From an uncultured Rhodocyclaceae bacterium (lineage in GTDB: Bacteria > Pseudomonadota > Gammaproteobacteria > Burkholderiales > Rhodocyclaceae): DNA of 64,000 bases. This document shows positions 47,106 through 55,654 of the stretch, in pieces. The position numbers and the translations under genes were made by a program. The stretch spans positions 558,001-622,000 of the forward strand of contig OU015322.1 of the NCBI GenBank assembly GCA_907163225.1, read 5' to 3'. The notes beneath the pieces are model-generated. The model searched no databases. It worked only from the letters and a program-made list of their open reading frames with translations, and had not been told where the DNA came from. The first letter of the stretch is position 1. Every line of letters starts with the position of its first letter.

Positions 47106-48305
47106 TTAAATCCGCTCGATGATGCCGGCAGCGCCCATGCCGGTGCCAATGCACATCGTCACCATGCCGTACTTGCCGCCGGTGCGCTGGAGGCCATGCA
47201 CAACGGTGGCGATGCGGATGGCGCCGGTCGCGCCGAGCGGGTGGCCGAGGGCGATGGCGCCACCGAGCGGGTTCACCTTGGTCGGATCGATGCCTAGTTC
47301 CTGCATGACGGCGATCGACTGCGCGGCGAAGGCTTCGTTGAGCTCGATCCAGTCCAGTTGGTCCTGCGTGATGCCAACCTGCGCCAGCACCTTGGGGATC
47401 GCCGCGACCGGGCCGATACCCATGATCTCAGGCGCCACACCACCGACGGCGTAACCGGCAAAGCGGGCCAGCGGCGTCAGGTTGTGTTCGCGCAGAATCT
47501 TCTCGGAAACCAGCATCACGGCACCGGCGCCATCGGACATCTGCGACGAGTTGCCGGCCGTCACCGAACCACGGGCATGGAAAACAGGTTTCAACTTGGC
47601 CAGCTTGTCGAGGGCCGAATCGGGGCGCGGGCCTTCATCGGTATCGGCGATGCGCTCGCGGATGCGAATTTCGCCGGAGGCCAGATCAGGCAAGCTTTCG
47701 CGCACCGTGTAGGGCGAAATTTCGGCCTTGAAGTGACCGGCGGCAATCGCCGCACAGGCCCGGCGATGCGACTCGACGGCAAAGGCGTCCTGTGCCTCGC
47801 GACCGACCTTCCATTGGTTCGCCACTTTCTCGGCGGTGAGGCCCATACCGAAGGCGATCCCAAGGTTTTCCTCTTTCGCGAAAATGGCCGGGTTCATCGA
47901 CGTCTTGTTGCCCATGATCTGCGGCATGACGCTCATCGACTCGGTGCCTGCGGCGATCATCACGTCGGCCAGGCCAAGGCGAATCTGGTTGGCGGCATCG
48001 GCCACCGCCTGTACCCCGGAGGAGCAGAAGCGGTTGATGGTGATGCCCGGCACGGTGATCGGCAGCCCGGCCAGCAGCAAGCCAATGCGGGCGACATTCA
48101 TGCCCTGCTCGGCTTCCGGCATGGCGCAGCCGACGATGACATCGCCGATCAGTGCGGGGTCGATGCCCGGCACCTGGGCGACAACTGACTTGATGACATG
48201 GGCCAGCATGTCGTCCGGCCTGACGTTTTTGAACATGCCGTTTTTCTTGGCCACCGGCAGACGGGTGGCGGCAACGATGTAGGCGTCTTGAATCTGTTTG
48301 CTCAT
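47106..48305 (-). CDS. fadA: acetyl-CoA C-acyltransferase FadA (3-ketoacyl-CoA thiolase)
   Basis: 399 residues. Nucleophile Cys in RFCSSGVQAVADAANQIRLG (about 92); His in GGAIALGHPLGATGAIR; second Cys in CIGTGMGAAG. It cleaves 3-ketoacyl-CoA. It follows the bifunctional gene by 19 bases, as fadBA. It starts MSKQIQDAYIVAATRLPVAKKN. Confidence 0.95.
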   Translation of the reverse strand: MSKQIQDAYIVAATRLPVAKKNGMFKNVRPDDMLAHVIKSVVAQVPGIDPALIGDVIVGCAMPEAEQGMNVARIGLLLAGLPITVPGITINRFCSSGVQAVADAANQIRLGLADVMIAAGTESMSVMPQIMGNKTSMNPAIFAKEENLGIAFGMGLTAEKVANQWKVGREAQDAFAVESHRRACAAIAAGHFKAEISPYTVRESLPDLASGEIRIRERIADTDEGPRPDSALDKLAKLKPVFHARGSVTAGNSSQMSDGAGAVMLVSEKILREHNLTPLARFAGYAVGGVAPEIMGIGPVAAIPKVLAQVGITQDQLDWIELNEAFAAQSIAVMQELGIDPTKVNPLGGAIALGHPLGATGAIRIATVVHGLQRTGGKYGMVTMCIGTGMGAAGIIERI

Positions 48306-48324
48306 AATTTTTTCCTCAGCCCGA

Positions 48325-50730
48325 TTAGTTGCGCAACGGCTTGCCGGTATCGAGCATGTGCTTGATCCGGGCCTGGGTCATGGGGTCTTTCAGCAGTTCG
48401 ACGAACAGGCGGCGTTCGACGGTGATCAGCCATTCCTCATCGACCAGGCTGCCCGTCTCGACCTCGCCACCACACAGGGCGATAGCTGCATATTTCGCGA
48501 CCTTGTAGTCGTGGGCGGAAATCATGCCGCCCTCCTTCATGTTCACCAGCATCATCTCGAACGTCGCGATACCGTTCTTGCCGGCAACCGGAATGGCGCG
48601 CGGCATGGGCGGCGGGGCGTAACCGGCATCGGCCATGGCGCGGGCTTCGCGGATGGCCACGAAGAGCAGTTCGTTGGCGTTGAACAGGATGGTGTCGGAC
48701 GGCTTGGCAAAGCCGTATTCGACGGCCTCGACAGCACTCGTCGCTACCTTGGCCATGGCGATGGTCATGAACGCCGGTTGCAGGAAGTTGAAGACCTCGC
48801 CCGGGGTGGCCGATTGCGCGGCCCAGTCAGCGGCACGCACGGTGAATTCCTTGCAACCGCCACCGGCCGGAATCAGGCCGACGCCCGCCTCGACCAGGCC
48901 GACATAGCTCTCCAGCGCCATGACCCGCTTGCCGGCATGCATGACGAATTCGCAGCCGCCACCCAGTGCCATGCCCTGCACAGCTGCAACGGTCGGGACT
49001 TGCGCGTACTTGAGGGTTTGCGAAGCGCGCTGGAATTTCTCGACGGTCTGTTCAAGCAGATCGAACTGGCCGGCAGCAATGGCTTCCGTCACCTGCGCCA
49101 GATTGGCGCCGACGGCAAACGGTGCTTCGTGCCAGATCACCACGCCATCGAGCGTCGTTTCAGCATGGCGCACGGCAGCGATGACGCCGTCGAGCACTTC
49201 GTTGCCGATGGTATGCATCTTCGACTTGACAGAAATGATGCCGATTTTCCCGTCGACCGCAGGCAAGGTCCAAAGGCGAACGCCATCGTTTTCGTACAGC
49301 GTTTCACCGGATTTCCCAGGCGTTGCGCCGCTCTCGCCGAGCACGCGCTCGGGAAAGAGCTGGCGCTGATAGACAGGCAATGCCGAGCGGGCAGCGTAGG
49401 CATTCTTGCTGGCCGAATACGAACCCTGTGCCGTATGCACGCCGGTACGTCCGGCATCCAGCACCCAGGCCGGCAGCAGCGTGGCGCTCATGGCTTTGCC
49501 GGCGGCGATGTCGGCGGCGATGGCCTGCGCGATGTCGCTCCAGCCGGCGGCCTGCCAGGTTTCGAACGGCCCCTGCGACCAGCCGAAGCCCCAGCGCATG
49601 GCCAGGTCGAGATCGCGGGCGTTGTCGGCAACGTTTTCGAGCTGCACGGCGGCGTAGTGGAAAATGTCGCGGAAGATGGCCCACAGGAATTGCGCCTGCG
49701 GGTGCGCCGAGGCGCGCAGAGCAGCGAACTTCTCGGCCGGGTTCTTCATCTTTAGGATGGCGTCGACTTCCTCGGCCACTTCGCCAGCCGACTTGCGGTA
49801 ATCCTGCGCCTTCAGGTCCAGCACCTGAATTTCCTTGCCCTGCTTGCGGAAGATGCCGCAACGGGTTTTCTGGCCGAGCGCGCCCTGGGCGATCAGCGCC
49901 TGCAGCCAGGCCGGGTTGGTGAAATAGGCATGCCACGGATCGTTGGGCAGCGTGTCCTGCATGGTCTTGACGACATGAGCCAGCGTATCGAGGCCGACGA
50001 CATCGGCGGTGCGATAGGTGGCGCTCTTCGGGCGACCGATCTTCGGGCCGGTCAGCGCATCGACTTCATCGAAGCCGAGGCCGAAGGCCTGCGTGTGGTG
50101 CATGACGGCGAGAATGGACATGACGCCGATGCGGTTGGCAACGAAGTTAGGCGTATCGAGCGCACGGATGACGCCCTTGCCAAGACGCGATGTCAGCCAG
50201 GTTTCCAGCGCATCGAGCGTGCCGCCGTCCGTACTCTGCGTGCCGATGATCTCGACCAGATGCATGTAGCGCGGCGGATTGAAAAAGTGGATGCCGCAGA
50301 AGCGCGGACGAACCGCTTCCGGCAGCCCTTGGGCCAGCGCATTCATCGACAGGCCGGAGGTGTTTGAGGCAATGATGGCGTTCGGCGCGAGGTGCGGCGC
50401 GATCTTCGCGTAGAGGTCGTTCTTCCAGTCCATGCGCTCGGCGATGGCCTCGATAACGAGATCGCACTCGGCGAGCAGCGGCAGATGCTCGTCGTAGTTG
50501 GCCGCATCGATGAACTGCAGCTTGCCCTTGCTGGCCAGCGGTGCCGGGTCCAGCTTCTTCAGGCCATCGAGGGCCTTGTTGACGATGCCGTTCTTGTCAC
50601 CTTCCTTGGCCGGCAGGTCGAACAGCACGACCGGCACGTTGGCGTTGGCGAGGTGCGCAGCAATCTGCGCCCCCATCACGCCAGCGCCCAGAACGGCCGC
50701 TTTCTTCACGATCAGCTTGTTCAATTGCAT
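48325..50730 (-). CDS. fadB: bifunctional 3-hydroxyacyl-CoA dehydrogenase / enoyl-CoA hydratase (FadN-like order)
   Basis: 801 residues. The dehydrogenase comes first (AAVLGAGVMGAQIAAHLANANV, NAD-binding; SNTSGLSMNALAQGLP; PRFCGIHFFNPPRYM), the hydratase second (GVVIWHEAPFAVGANL, MALGGGCEFVMHAGKRVMA, EAGVGLIPAGGGCKEF). This order is the reverse of E. coli FadB and is that of Bacillus FadN. The ATG at 50730 has GGAG directly in front; a TTG at 50724 would have better spacing (six bases). Its promoter lies at 50782-50809, with a TetR operator after it. Confidence 0.93.
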   Translation of the reverse strand: MQLNKLIVKKAAVLGAGVMGAQIAAHLANANVPVVLFDLPAKEGDKNGIVNKALDGLKKLDPAPLASKGKLQFIDAANYDEHLPLLAECDLVIEAIAERMDWKNDLYAKIAPHLAPNAIIASNTSGLSMNALAQGLPEAVRPRFCGIHFFNPPRYMHLVEIIGTQSTDGGTLDALETWLTSRLGKGVIRALDTPNFVANRIGVMSILAVMHHTQAFGLGFDEVDALTGPKIGRPKSATYRTADVVGLDTLAHVVKTMQDTLPNDPWHAYFTNPAWLQALIAQGALGQKTRCGIFRKQGKEIQVLDLKAQDYRKSAGEVAEEVDAILKMKNPAEKFAALRASAHPQAQFLWAIFRDIFHYAAVQLENVADNARDLDLAMRWGFGWSQGPFETWQAAGWSDIAQAIAADIAAGKAMSATLLPAWVLDAGRTGVHTAQGSYSASKNAYAARSALPVYQRQLFPERVLGESGATPGKSGETLYENDGVRLWTLPAVDGKIGIISVKSKMHTIGNEVLDGVIAAVRHAETTLDGVVIWHEAPFAVGANLAQVTEAIAAGQFDLLEQTVEKFQRASQTLKYAQVPTVAAVQGMALGGGCEFVMHAGKRVMALESYVGLVEAGVGLIPAGGGCKEFTVRAADWAAQSATPGEVFNFLQPAFMTIAMAKVATSAVEAVEYGFAKPSDTILFNANELLFVAIREARAMADAGYAPPPMPRAIPVAGKNGIATFEMMLVNMKEGGMISAHDYKVAKYAAIALCGGEVETGSLVDEEWLITVERRLFVELLKDPMTQARIKHMLDTGKPLRN

Positions 50731-50764
50731 CTCCTTTTGGTCTCTTATTTTCCGCTTCGTCAAA

Positions 50765-50782
50765 TTAAAACGAACGTATGAA
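50765..50782 (-). promoter_or_regulatory. TetR operator at the fadBA promoter
   Basis: TTCATACGTTCGTTTTAA on the minus strand, identical to the site before the TetR gene (58754-58771) and close to the one before fadL (TTCAAACGTTCGTTGGAA). Pattern: TTCAWACG-NN-CGTTKKAA, an eight-two-eight palindrome. It begins where the -10 ends. Confidence 0.7.
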
Positions 50783-50809
50783 TTATAGGTCAGCCACTTC
50801 TGCGGTCAA
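50782..50809 (-). promoter_or_regulatory. fadBA operon promoter
   Basis: On the minus strand: -35 TTGACC (50809 to 50804), 16-base spacer, -10 TATAAT (50787 to 50782). The -35 is part of a dispersed GTTGACCGC motif copy; the -10 abuts the TetR operator. Confidence 0.65.
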
Positions 50810-50829
50810 CCGGAATTTCGGGCAAATTT
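50802..50829 (+). repeat. dispersed GCGGTCAAC motif with A/T tracts, intergenic
   Basis: GCGGTCAACCGG (core 50802-50810) followed by AATTT, CGGGC and AAATTT. It is between fadB and fadL, and its minus strand supplies the fadB -35. Confidence 0.7.
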
Positions 50830-50862
50830 ACAAAAAAATCCCCGGACGGGCCGGGGATTGAA
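50830..50862 (-). terminator. fadL intrinsic terminator
   Basis: ATCCCCGG / CCGGGGAT hairpin followed on the minus strand by a run of seven T. It lies just after the fadL stop (50883). Confidence 0.85.
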
Positions 50863-50882
50863 AAGCAAAATACATGTTGAAC

Positions 50883-52166
50883 TTAGAAGGACATCGAAGC
50901 CTGTGCACCGAAGATCCAGGCGCTGTCTTCGTAGGTTCCGGTAACGCGGCCACGTAGCGGTGCCGCGACGGTACCTTGATTGTTGTCAATCGAAGCATCC
51001 TTGACGTACAGGTAGGTAGCGCCGGCATCAAGCGTCAGGGTCTTTGACGGCTTCCATTGGGCACCTACACTGAACCACGTACGGTCATTGTCGGGCAGTG
51101 AGACCAGTCGAGTACTGGCGCCTTTTACCGGTGTCTGATCATAGGCTATACCGCCCTTTAACATCCATTCGTCATTCAGTTTGTAGTTGGCACCCAAGGC
51201 AAAACGCCACGTATCCTTGAAATCGGTATCCAAGGTCTGCGCGATGGAGCCAATCTGCAGGCCGCTCAATGTCGCTGAAGCACGAATCACATCAACCTTG
51301 GGAATGCTGCTCCAGCCCGTTCTGGCAACATCGCCCAGCAGTTCAATCCGATCCGACAATTTGTGCGTCACGCTCAGCACAAAGACGTCGGGCAAGGTGA
51401 TATCTGCTTTGGCATCCGAGCTATTGGCAGCAGCCGGACCGGTGATTTCAATCTTGCCGTTTGTTTTGTATTCAACTTCCGAACGATACGAAATACCAAG
51501 CTTGGTTTTCGGGCTGAGGTTGAACAACGCACCAATATTCCAGCCCCACGAATCATCATCCAGTGTGAGCTTCAAGGGCGAAATCGATCCATTCGCGCTG
51601 ATAGCCGTTGCACGCTTATAGGTCGCTTCCAAACGCTGCAAATTCAGGCCAGCACCGAGCGACACAAAGTTGTTGACACGATAGGCAATGGACGGATTGA
51701 TGTTGTAGGTTTTGACATCAAACTCACGAGACTGAGCGGCACCAACCCAGCGTTCATCGTATTCAGTCTTCAGACCAAACGGGGCGCCGACACCAACACC
51801 CACGTACAAGTCCTTGGTCAAGCCCCAAGAGAGATACCCGTTGGGAATGAAGCCCCAGCTGCCGCCGTCGCCGCCATTTCCTGTCCCGTTGAAAGCACCG
51901 GCGCTTGAACCTTGATCGCTGAACTTGAAGCTAGTACCAACAGCAGTCAGGCCACCGGAGACTTCAATTTTCTGAAGCTGGGTCATACCCGCCGGATTGA
52001 AGAAAATCGTGCTCGCGTTATCGGCTACCGCAGCAGAGCCAGCATAGGCATTACCCAAGCCGCTGGAATTTTGCTCCAGCAACTGAAATCCGGCAGCAGC
52101 GGCGCTGCCGGAAAACGCGATGGCGATCAGCGCCGGGATTAGGCGCGGGGTGATGGTTTTGTTCAT
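50883..52166 (-). CDS. fadL: outer-membrane fatty-acid transporter FadL/OmpP1
   Basis: 427 residues from MNKTITPRLIPALIAIAFSGSAAAA (signal peptide; GGAG before the ATG at 52166). The mature start GFQLLEQNSSGLGNAYAGSAAVADNASTIFFNPAGM is the FadL/TodX N-terminal hatch and is unmistakable; the C-terminus ends with aromatic/hydrophobic SMSF as in outer-membrane barrels. It takes up long-chain fatty acids. It has its own promoter region with a TetR operator (52269-52286) and terminator. Confidence 0.93.
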   Translation of the reverse strand: MNKTITPRLIPALIAIAFSGSAAAAGFQLLEQNSSGLGNAYAGSAAVADNASTIFFNPAGMTQLQKIEVSGGLTAVGTSFKFSDQGSSAGAFNGTGNGGDGGSWGFIPNGYLSWGLTKDLYVGVGVGAPFGLKTEYDERWVGAAQSREFDVKTYNINPSIAYRVNNFVSLGAGLNLQRLEATYKRATAISANGSISPLKLTLDDDSWGWNIGALFNLSPKTKLGISYRSEVEYKTNGKIEITGPAAANSSDAKADITLPDVFVLSVTHKLSDRIELLGDVARTGWSSIPKVDVIRASATLSGLQIGSIAQTLDTDFKDTWRFALGANYKLNDEWMLKGGIAYDQTPVKGASTRLVSLPDNDRTWFSVGAQWKPSKTLTLDAGATYLYVKDASIDNNQGTVAAPLRGRVTGTYEDSAWIFGAQASMSF

Positions 52167-52244
52167 TGGTTTGTCTCCTGTTTTGTTATTTGGGTAAATA
52201 AGCACCCACTACTACGACCACGATTAAATCTCAAACATGAGTGT

Positions 52245-52257
52245 GAAACACTGTTTG
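52245..52257 (+). promoter_or_regulatory. second dyad near the fadL promoter, PsrA-like
   Basis: GAAAC-ACT-GTTTG, the arrangement recalled for PsrA-type sites (GAAAC-N3-GTTTC-like). It lies 12 bases from the TetR operator at 52269-52286, so fadL may carry two sites. Low confidence. Confidence 0.35.
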
Positions 52258-52268
52258 AAATGAAATAT

Positions 52269-52286
52269 TTCAAACGTTCGTTGGAA
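52269..52286 (+). promoter_or_regulatory. TetR operator upstream of fadL
   Basis: TTCAAACGTTCGTTGGAA, fitting the same eight-two-eight palindrome as the sites at 50765 and 58754. It lies 103 bases before the fadL start and just past the fadJ stop. Confidence 0.6.
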
Positions 52287-52299
52287 ATAAACAACACTG

Positions 52300-54201
52300 T
52301 TATTTGGCTACTTGCCGAAAATGAATTGGGCCACCAGTGAAGGGGGCGAAACCTGTTCCGAAGATCACCCCGGCGTCGGCCAGTTCGGGGTCGGCAACTA
52401 CACCATCTGCAACCAGTTTTTCAACACGGTCGACTAGCGGCGTGACCAGCCGGTCGGCCAAGCCGACCGGTACGTTGCCCGGCGCTCCCTTTGCAGCCTT
52501 GCCCTCGGGCCATGCATAGAAGCCCTGCCCACTCTTCTTGCCGAGCTGGTTTTTCTCGACACGCTCGATCAGGCAGCGCGGTGCGTCGGCGCCACCGGCC
52601 AGCTGCTTGCCGGCGGCCATGGCGATGTCGAGGCCGACGGTGTCGACCAGCTCGATCGGCCCCATCGGCATGCCGAAGGCGAGCATGGCTTCGTCGACAG
52701 TTTCCGGCGAAACGCCCGCGTCGACTGCGCGCATGGCGGCCAGCATGTAGGGCGCGAGCACGGCGTTGACCAAAAAGCCGGGCGCGCTTTTCACCGGCAA
52801 AGGCAGCTTGTCTATCTGTTTGACGAAGGCGCAGGCAGCTTGCACGGCGGCGGGGTCAGCACCATCGGCTTCGACCACCTCGACCAGCGGCATCATGGCC
52901 ACCGGGTTGAAGAAATGGATGCCGACCAGGCGTTCCGGCTTGCTCAAAACTGTGCGCAGGTCTTCGAGTTTGAGGCTGGAGGTGTTGGTAGCGAGCACGG
53001 CTCCCGGCTTCATGCGCGGTTCGAGCGACTTGAACAGCGCGTGCTTGGCCTCGACGTTTTCAAAGATGGCTTCTATGACGACATCAGCGTGAGCGACGCC
53101 ATCACCGTTCGGATCGGGGATCAGGCGGTCAAAGGCGTCGCGAATCTTGAGCGGCTCGCGCAGGCGCTTGGTGAATAAGGCATGCGCGCGTTTCATTGCC
53201 GGCGCGATGCGCTCCAGATTCTGATCCTGCAGCGTCACGGTCATGCCACGCAGGGCGCACCAGGCGGCAATGTCACCGCCCATGACACCGGCGCCGATGA
53301 CGTGGACGCGCCAGGCCTTGAAGTCGGACGACTTGCCGAAGCCCTTGAGCCGTTCCTGCAGGTGATAAACGCGAACCAGATTGCGTGCCGTCGGCGAGGT
53401 GATGATGCGGTCGATGACCTCCGGTGCGGCCAGGGCATTGCCGTCGTGCTTCTGCCACAGGTCGATGATGGCGTACGGCGCCGGGTAGTGTTCCGGCCGA
53501 GCCTTTTTCGCCACCTGCTTGCGGGCACCGTTGGCGACGACCGATTTGAGCGGACCATTGAGCAGGCGCTGCATGAATGGCAGCGGCCGGCGCGGCTGAC
53601 CGGAGAGCACGAGCTGTCGGGCGGCCATTTCCATGACACGAGGCGGCACGCAATCGTCGGCCAGCCCCATTTTTTTGGCGCGCTTGGCGTCGATGGTCTT
53701 GCCGGTCAGCATCATGTCGAGTGCCGCCGCCGGGCCGACGCGTTTCGGTAGCCGCAGCATGCCGCCCCAGCCGGGGAAGATGCCAAGCATGACTTCGGGC
53801 AGACCCATCTTGGTGCCCGATTCATCGACCGCCAGCAGATATCGGCAGGCCAGCGCCAGCTCCAGCCCACCACCGAGACAATGGCCGCGGACCAGCGCCA
53901 GCGTCGGGTACGGCACGGCAGCCAGCCGGTTGAACAGATGCCAGCCGCGCGTCACCAGCGCCCTGCCCTTGTCGGCGGAATCGAGTTGCGAGAATTCCTC
54001 GATGTCGGCGCCGGCGATGAAGCCGGCCTCCTTGCCGGAACGGACGATCAGGCCCTTGGGCGGCTGCTTGTCGAACTGGTCGAGGATTTCGCCGAACTCG
54101 GCCATGACTTCGGCTGAGAGGGAGTTGGCCGATTCGCCCGCCTTGTCGAAGACAGCGACGACGATGCCGTTTTCTTCGTTGATCAGTTGCCAGTGTTTCA
54201 T
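52300..54201 (-). CDS. fadJ: bifunctional enoyl-CoA hydratase / 3-hydroxyacyl-CoA dehydrogenase, FadJ-like
   Basis: 633 residues, somewhat shorter than the about 715 of E. coli FadJ. The hydratase is first (VRGHCLGGGLELALACRYLLA; GLPEVMLGIFPGWGG) and the dehydrogenase second (VHVIGAGVMGGDIAAWCALRG; NTSSLKLEDL; GIHFFNPVAMMPLVEVV). This is the standard order, opposite to the other bifunctional enzyme in this locus. It follows the thiolase by 72 bases, with a dispersed-motif copy in the gap. Confidence 0.92.
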   Translation of the reverse strand: MKHWQLINEENGIVVAVFDKAGESANSLSAEVMAEFGEILDQFDKQPPKGLIVRSGKEAGFIAGADIEEFSQLDSADKGRALVTRGWHLFNRLAAVPYPTLALVRGHCLGGGLELALACRYLLAVDESGTKMGLPEVMLGIFPGWGGMLRLPKRVGPAAALDMMLTGKTIDAKRAKKMGLADDCVPPRVMEMAARQLVLSGQPRRPLPFMQRLLNGPLKSVVANGARKQVAKKARPEHYPAPYAIIDLWQKHDGNALAAPEVIDRIITSPTARNLVRVYHLQERLKGFGKSSDFKAWRVHVIGAGVMGGDIAAWCALRGMTVTLQDQNLERIAPAMKRAHALFTKRLREPLKIRDAFDRLIPDPNGDGVAHADVVIEAIFENVEAKHALFKSLEPRMKPGAVLATNTSSLKLEDLRTVLSKPERLVGIHFFNPVAMMPLVEVVEADGADPAAVQAACAFVKQIDKLPLPVKSAPGFLVNAVLAPYMLAAMRAVDAGVSPETVDEAMLAFGMPMGPIELVDTVGLDIAMAAGKQLAGGADAPRCLIERVEKNQLGKKSGQGFYAWPEGKAAKGAPGNVPVGLADRLVTPLVDRVEKLVADGVVADPELADAGVIFGTGFAPFTGGPIHFRQVAK

Positions 54202-54228
54202 GCGTTTTGCTCCTGCTGGCCGATTGCT

Positions 54229-54260
54229 GCGGTCAACCGGAAAAAATGCCCGAAATTGAA
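54229..54260 (+). repeat. dispersed GCGGTCAAC motif with A/T tracts, intergenic
   Basis: GCGGTCAACCGG (core 54229-54237) followed by AAAAAA, TGCCCG and AAATTG. It lies in the fadI-fadJ gap. Confidence 0.7.
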
Positions 54261-54273
54261 ATCGGTGTTCATG

Positions 54274-55554
54274 TCAGAGCGCCTCCACCAGCATCGCGCC
54301 GCCAAGGCCACCACCAATGCAAATGGTCGCAACCCCACGCTTGGCCTGATTGCGCCTCAACACATGCAGCAGATGCAGCACGATGCGTGCGCCCGAGGCG
54401 CCGACCGGGTGGCCGATGGCGACAGCGCCGCCATCAACGTTGAGCCTGTCCTCGTCAATGTTGCCGAGGGCGCCGGGCAGGTCGAGTTGTTCGCGGCAGT
54501 ACTCGTCGGATTTCCACGCAGCCTGACAGCCAAGCACCTGCGCGGCGAAGGCTTCATTCAGCTCCCAGAAATCAATATCGTTCAGACCGAGGCCGTGCCG
54601 TTGCAGGATGGGCGTCGCAGCGTGCACCGGGCCGAGGCCCATCTGTGCTGGATCGAGGCCGGCCCATTCACTGTCGACGATCTTGCCGATCGGTTTGAGG
54701 CCCCATTTCTGCACAGCCTCTTCCGACGCGAGAATCACCCAGGCGGCGCCGTCGGTGATCTGCGAGCTGTTGGCCGCAGTGATGTTGCCGTATTTCTTGT
54801 CGAAGAAAGGCTTGAGCTTGGCCATGCCGGCCATGCTGGCGTCGGCGCGCACGCCGTCGTCTTCCGCATAGACCTTGCCCTGCCCATCGACGACCGGAAC
54901 GATCTCGCTGTAGTAACCGGCGGCGCGAGCCGACATTGCCTTCAAATGACTTTTGACAGCGAACTCGTCCATCTGCTGGCGGTTGATGCCGAATTTCCAG
55001 GCCAGGTTTTCGGCCGTCTGGCCCATCAACAGGCCGACGACCGGATCGGTCAGGCCTTTCATCAAACCAATCACCGGCTTCAGCAACTCGGCCAGCGGCA
55101 ATTTCAAAAAATGGCCGATTTTCTGGTTGACCGTGCGCAAGCTCATCATGCCGGCGAACCAGCGCACCATGGCGTCGGAATAGAGCAGCGGCGCCCGGGA
55201 CAGCGCATCGACGCCGCCGGCCAGCACGAGTTCGGAGCGCCCGCACTGGATGTTGGCGATGGCGGAGTCGATGGCCTGCATGCCCGAGGCGCAGTTGCGC
55301 ATCACCGTCCAGCCCGGTACTTTTTTCCCGCAGCCAAGGCGCAGGGCGACCATGCGGCCGATGTTGGTTTCGTCCGGTGAGGGCGCGGCACAACCGAGGA
55401 TGACCTCGTCGAGATCGCTCGGTGCGAACGGCTGGCGCAGCAGCAATGCCCTGCCAGCCTGGGTGGCGAGATCGGATGCGGCGAAGACGCCTGGGCCTTT
55501 TTGGGCTTTGAGGAACGGCGAACGGGCACCGTCGACAACGTAGATCTGCTTCAC
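54274..55554 (-). CDS. fadI: acetyl-CoA C-acyltransferase, FadI-like thiolase
   Basis: 426 residues starting GTG at 55554 (MKQIYVVDGARSPFLKAQ). The nucleophile Cys is in RNCASGMQAIDSAIAN, His in GAVAIGHPVGASGARI, second Cys in ATICIGGGLGGAML. It pairs with FadJ as in fadIJ. A second thiolase (fadA) is 6 kb away. A GTTGACCGT copy lies inside (55126-55134). It follows fadE by 100 bases, with a long hairpin in the gap. Confidence 0.92.
   Translation of the reverse strand: MKQIYVVDGARSPFLKAQKGPGVFAASDLATQAGRALLLRQPFAPSDLDEVILGCAAPSPDETNIGRMVALRLGCGKKVPGWTVMRNCASGMQAIDSAIANIQCGRSELVLAGGVDALSRAPLLYSDAMVRWFAGMMSLRTVNQKIGHFLKLPLAELLKPVIGLMKGLTDPVVGLLMGQTAENLAWKFGINRQQMDEFAVKSHLKAMSARAAGYYSEIVPVVDGQGKVYAEDDGVRADASMAGMAKLKPFFDKKYGNITAANSSQITDGAAWVILASEEAVQKWGLKPIGKIVDSEWAGLDPAQMGLGPVHAATPILQRHGLGLNDIDFWELNEAFAAQVLGCQAAWKSDEYCREQLDLPGALGNIDEDRLNVDGGAVAIGHPVGASGARIVLHLLHVLRRNQAKRGVATICIGGGLGGAMLVEAL
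55104..55134 (-). repeat. dispersed ACGGTCAAC motif with A/T tracts
   Basis: ACGGTCAACCAG (core 55134 to 55126) followed by AAAAT, CGGCC and ATTTTTTG on the minus strand, in the FadI gene. Confidence 0.6.
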
Positions 55555-55570
55555 TGGGAATGCCTTTCGA

Positions 55571-55633
55571 CGCAGAGACGCCGAGTCGCAGAGAAAGCCA
55601 AACTCTCGAATTTCTCTGCGCCGCGCCTCTGCG
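55571..55633. repeat. nested inverted repeat of CGCAGAG type
   Basis: CGCAGAGAAA (55587-55596) pairs with TTTCTCTGCG (55611-55620), and CGCAGAG (55571-55577) pairs with CTCTGCG (55627-55633). Such CGCAGAG-rich palindromes are common dispersed repeats in bacterial genomes. It may slow transcription between fadE and fadI. Confidence 0.6.
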
Positions 55634-55654
55634 ATTCAACAATCATCGCTTCAC

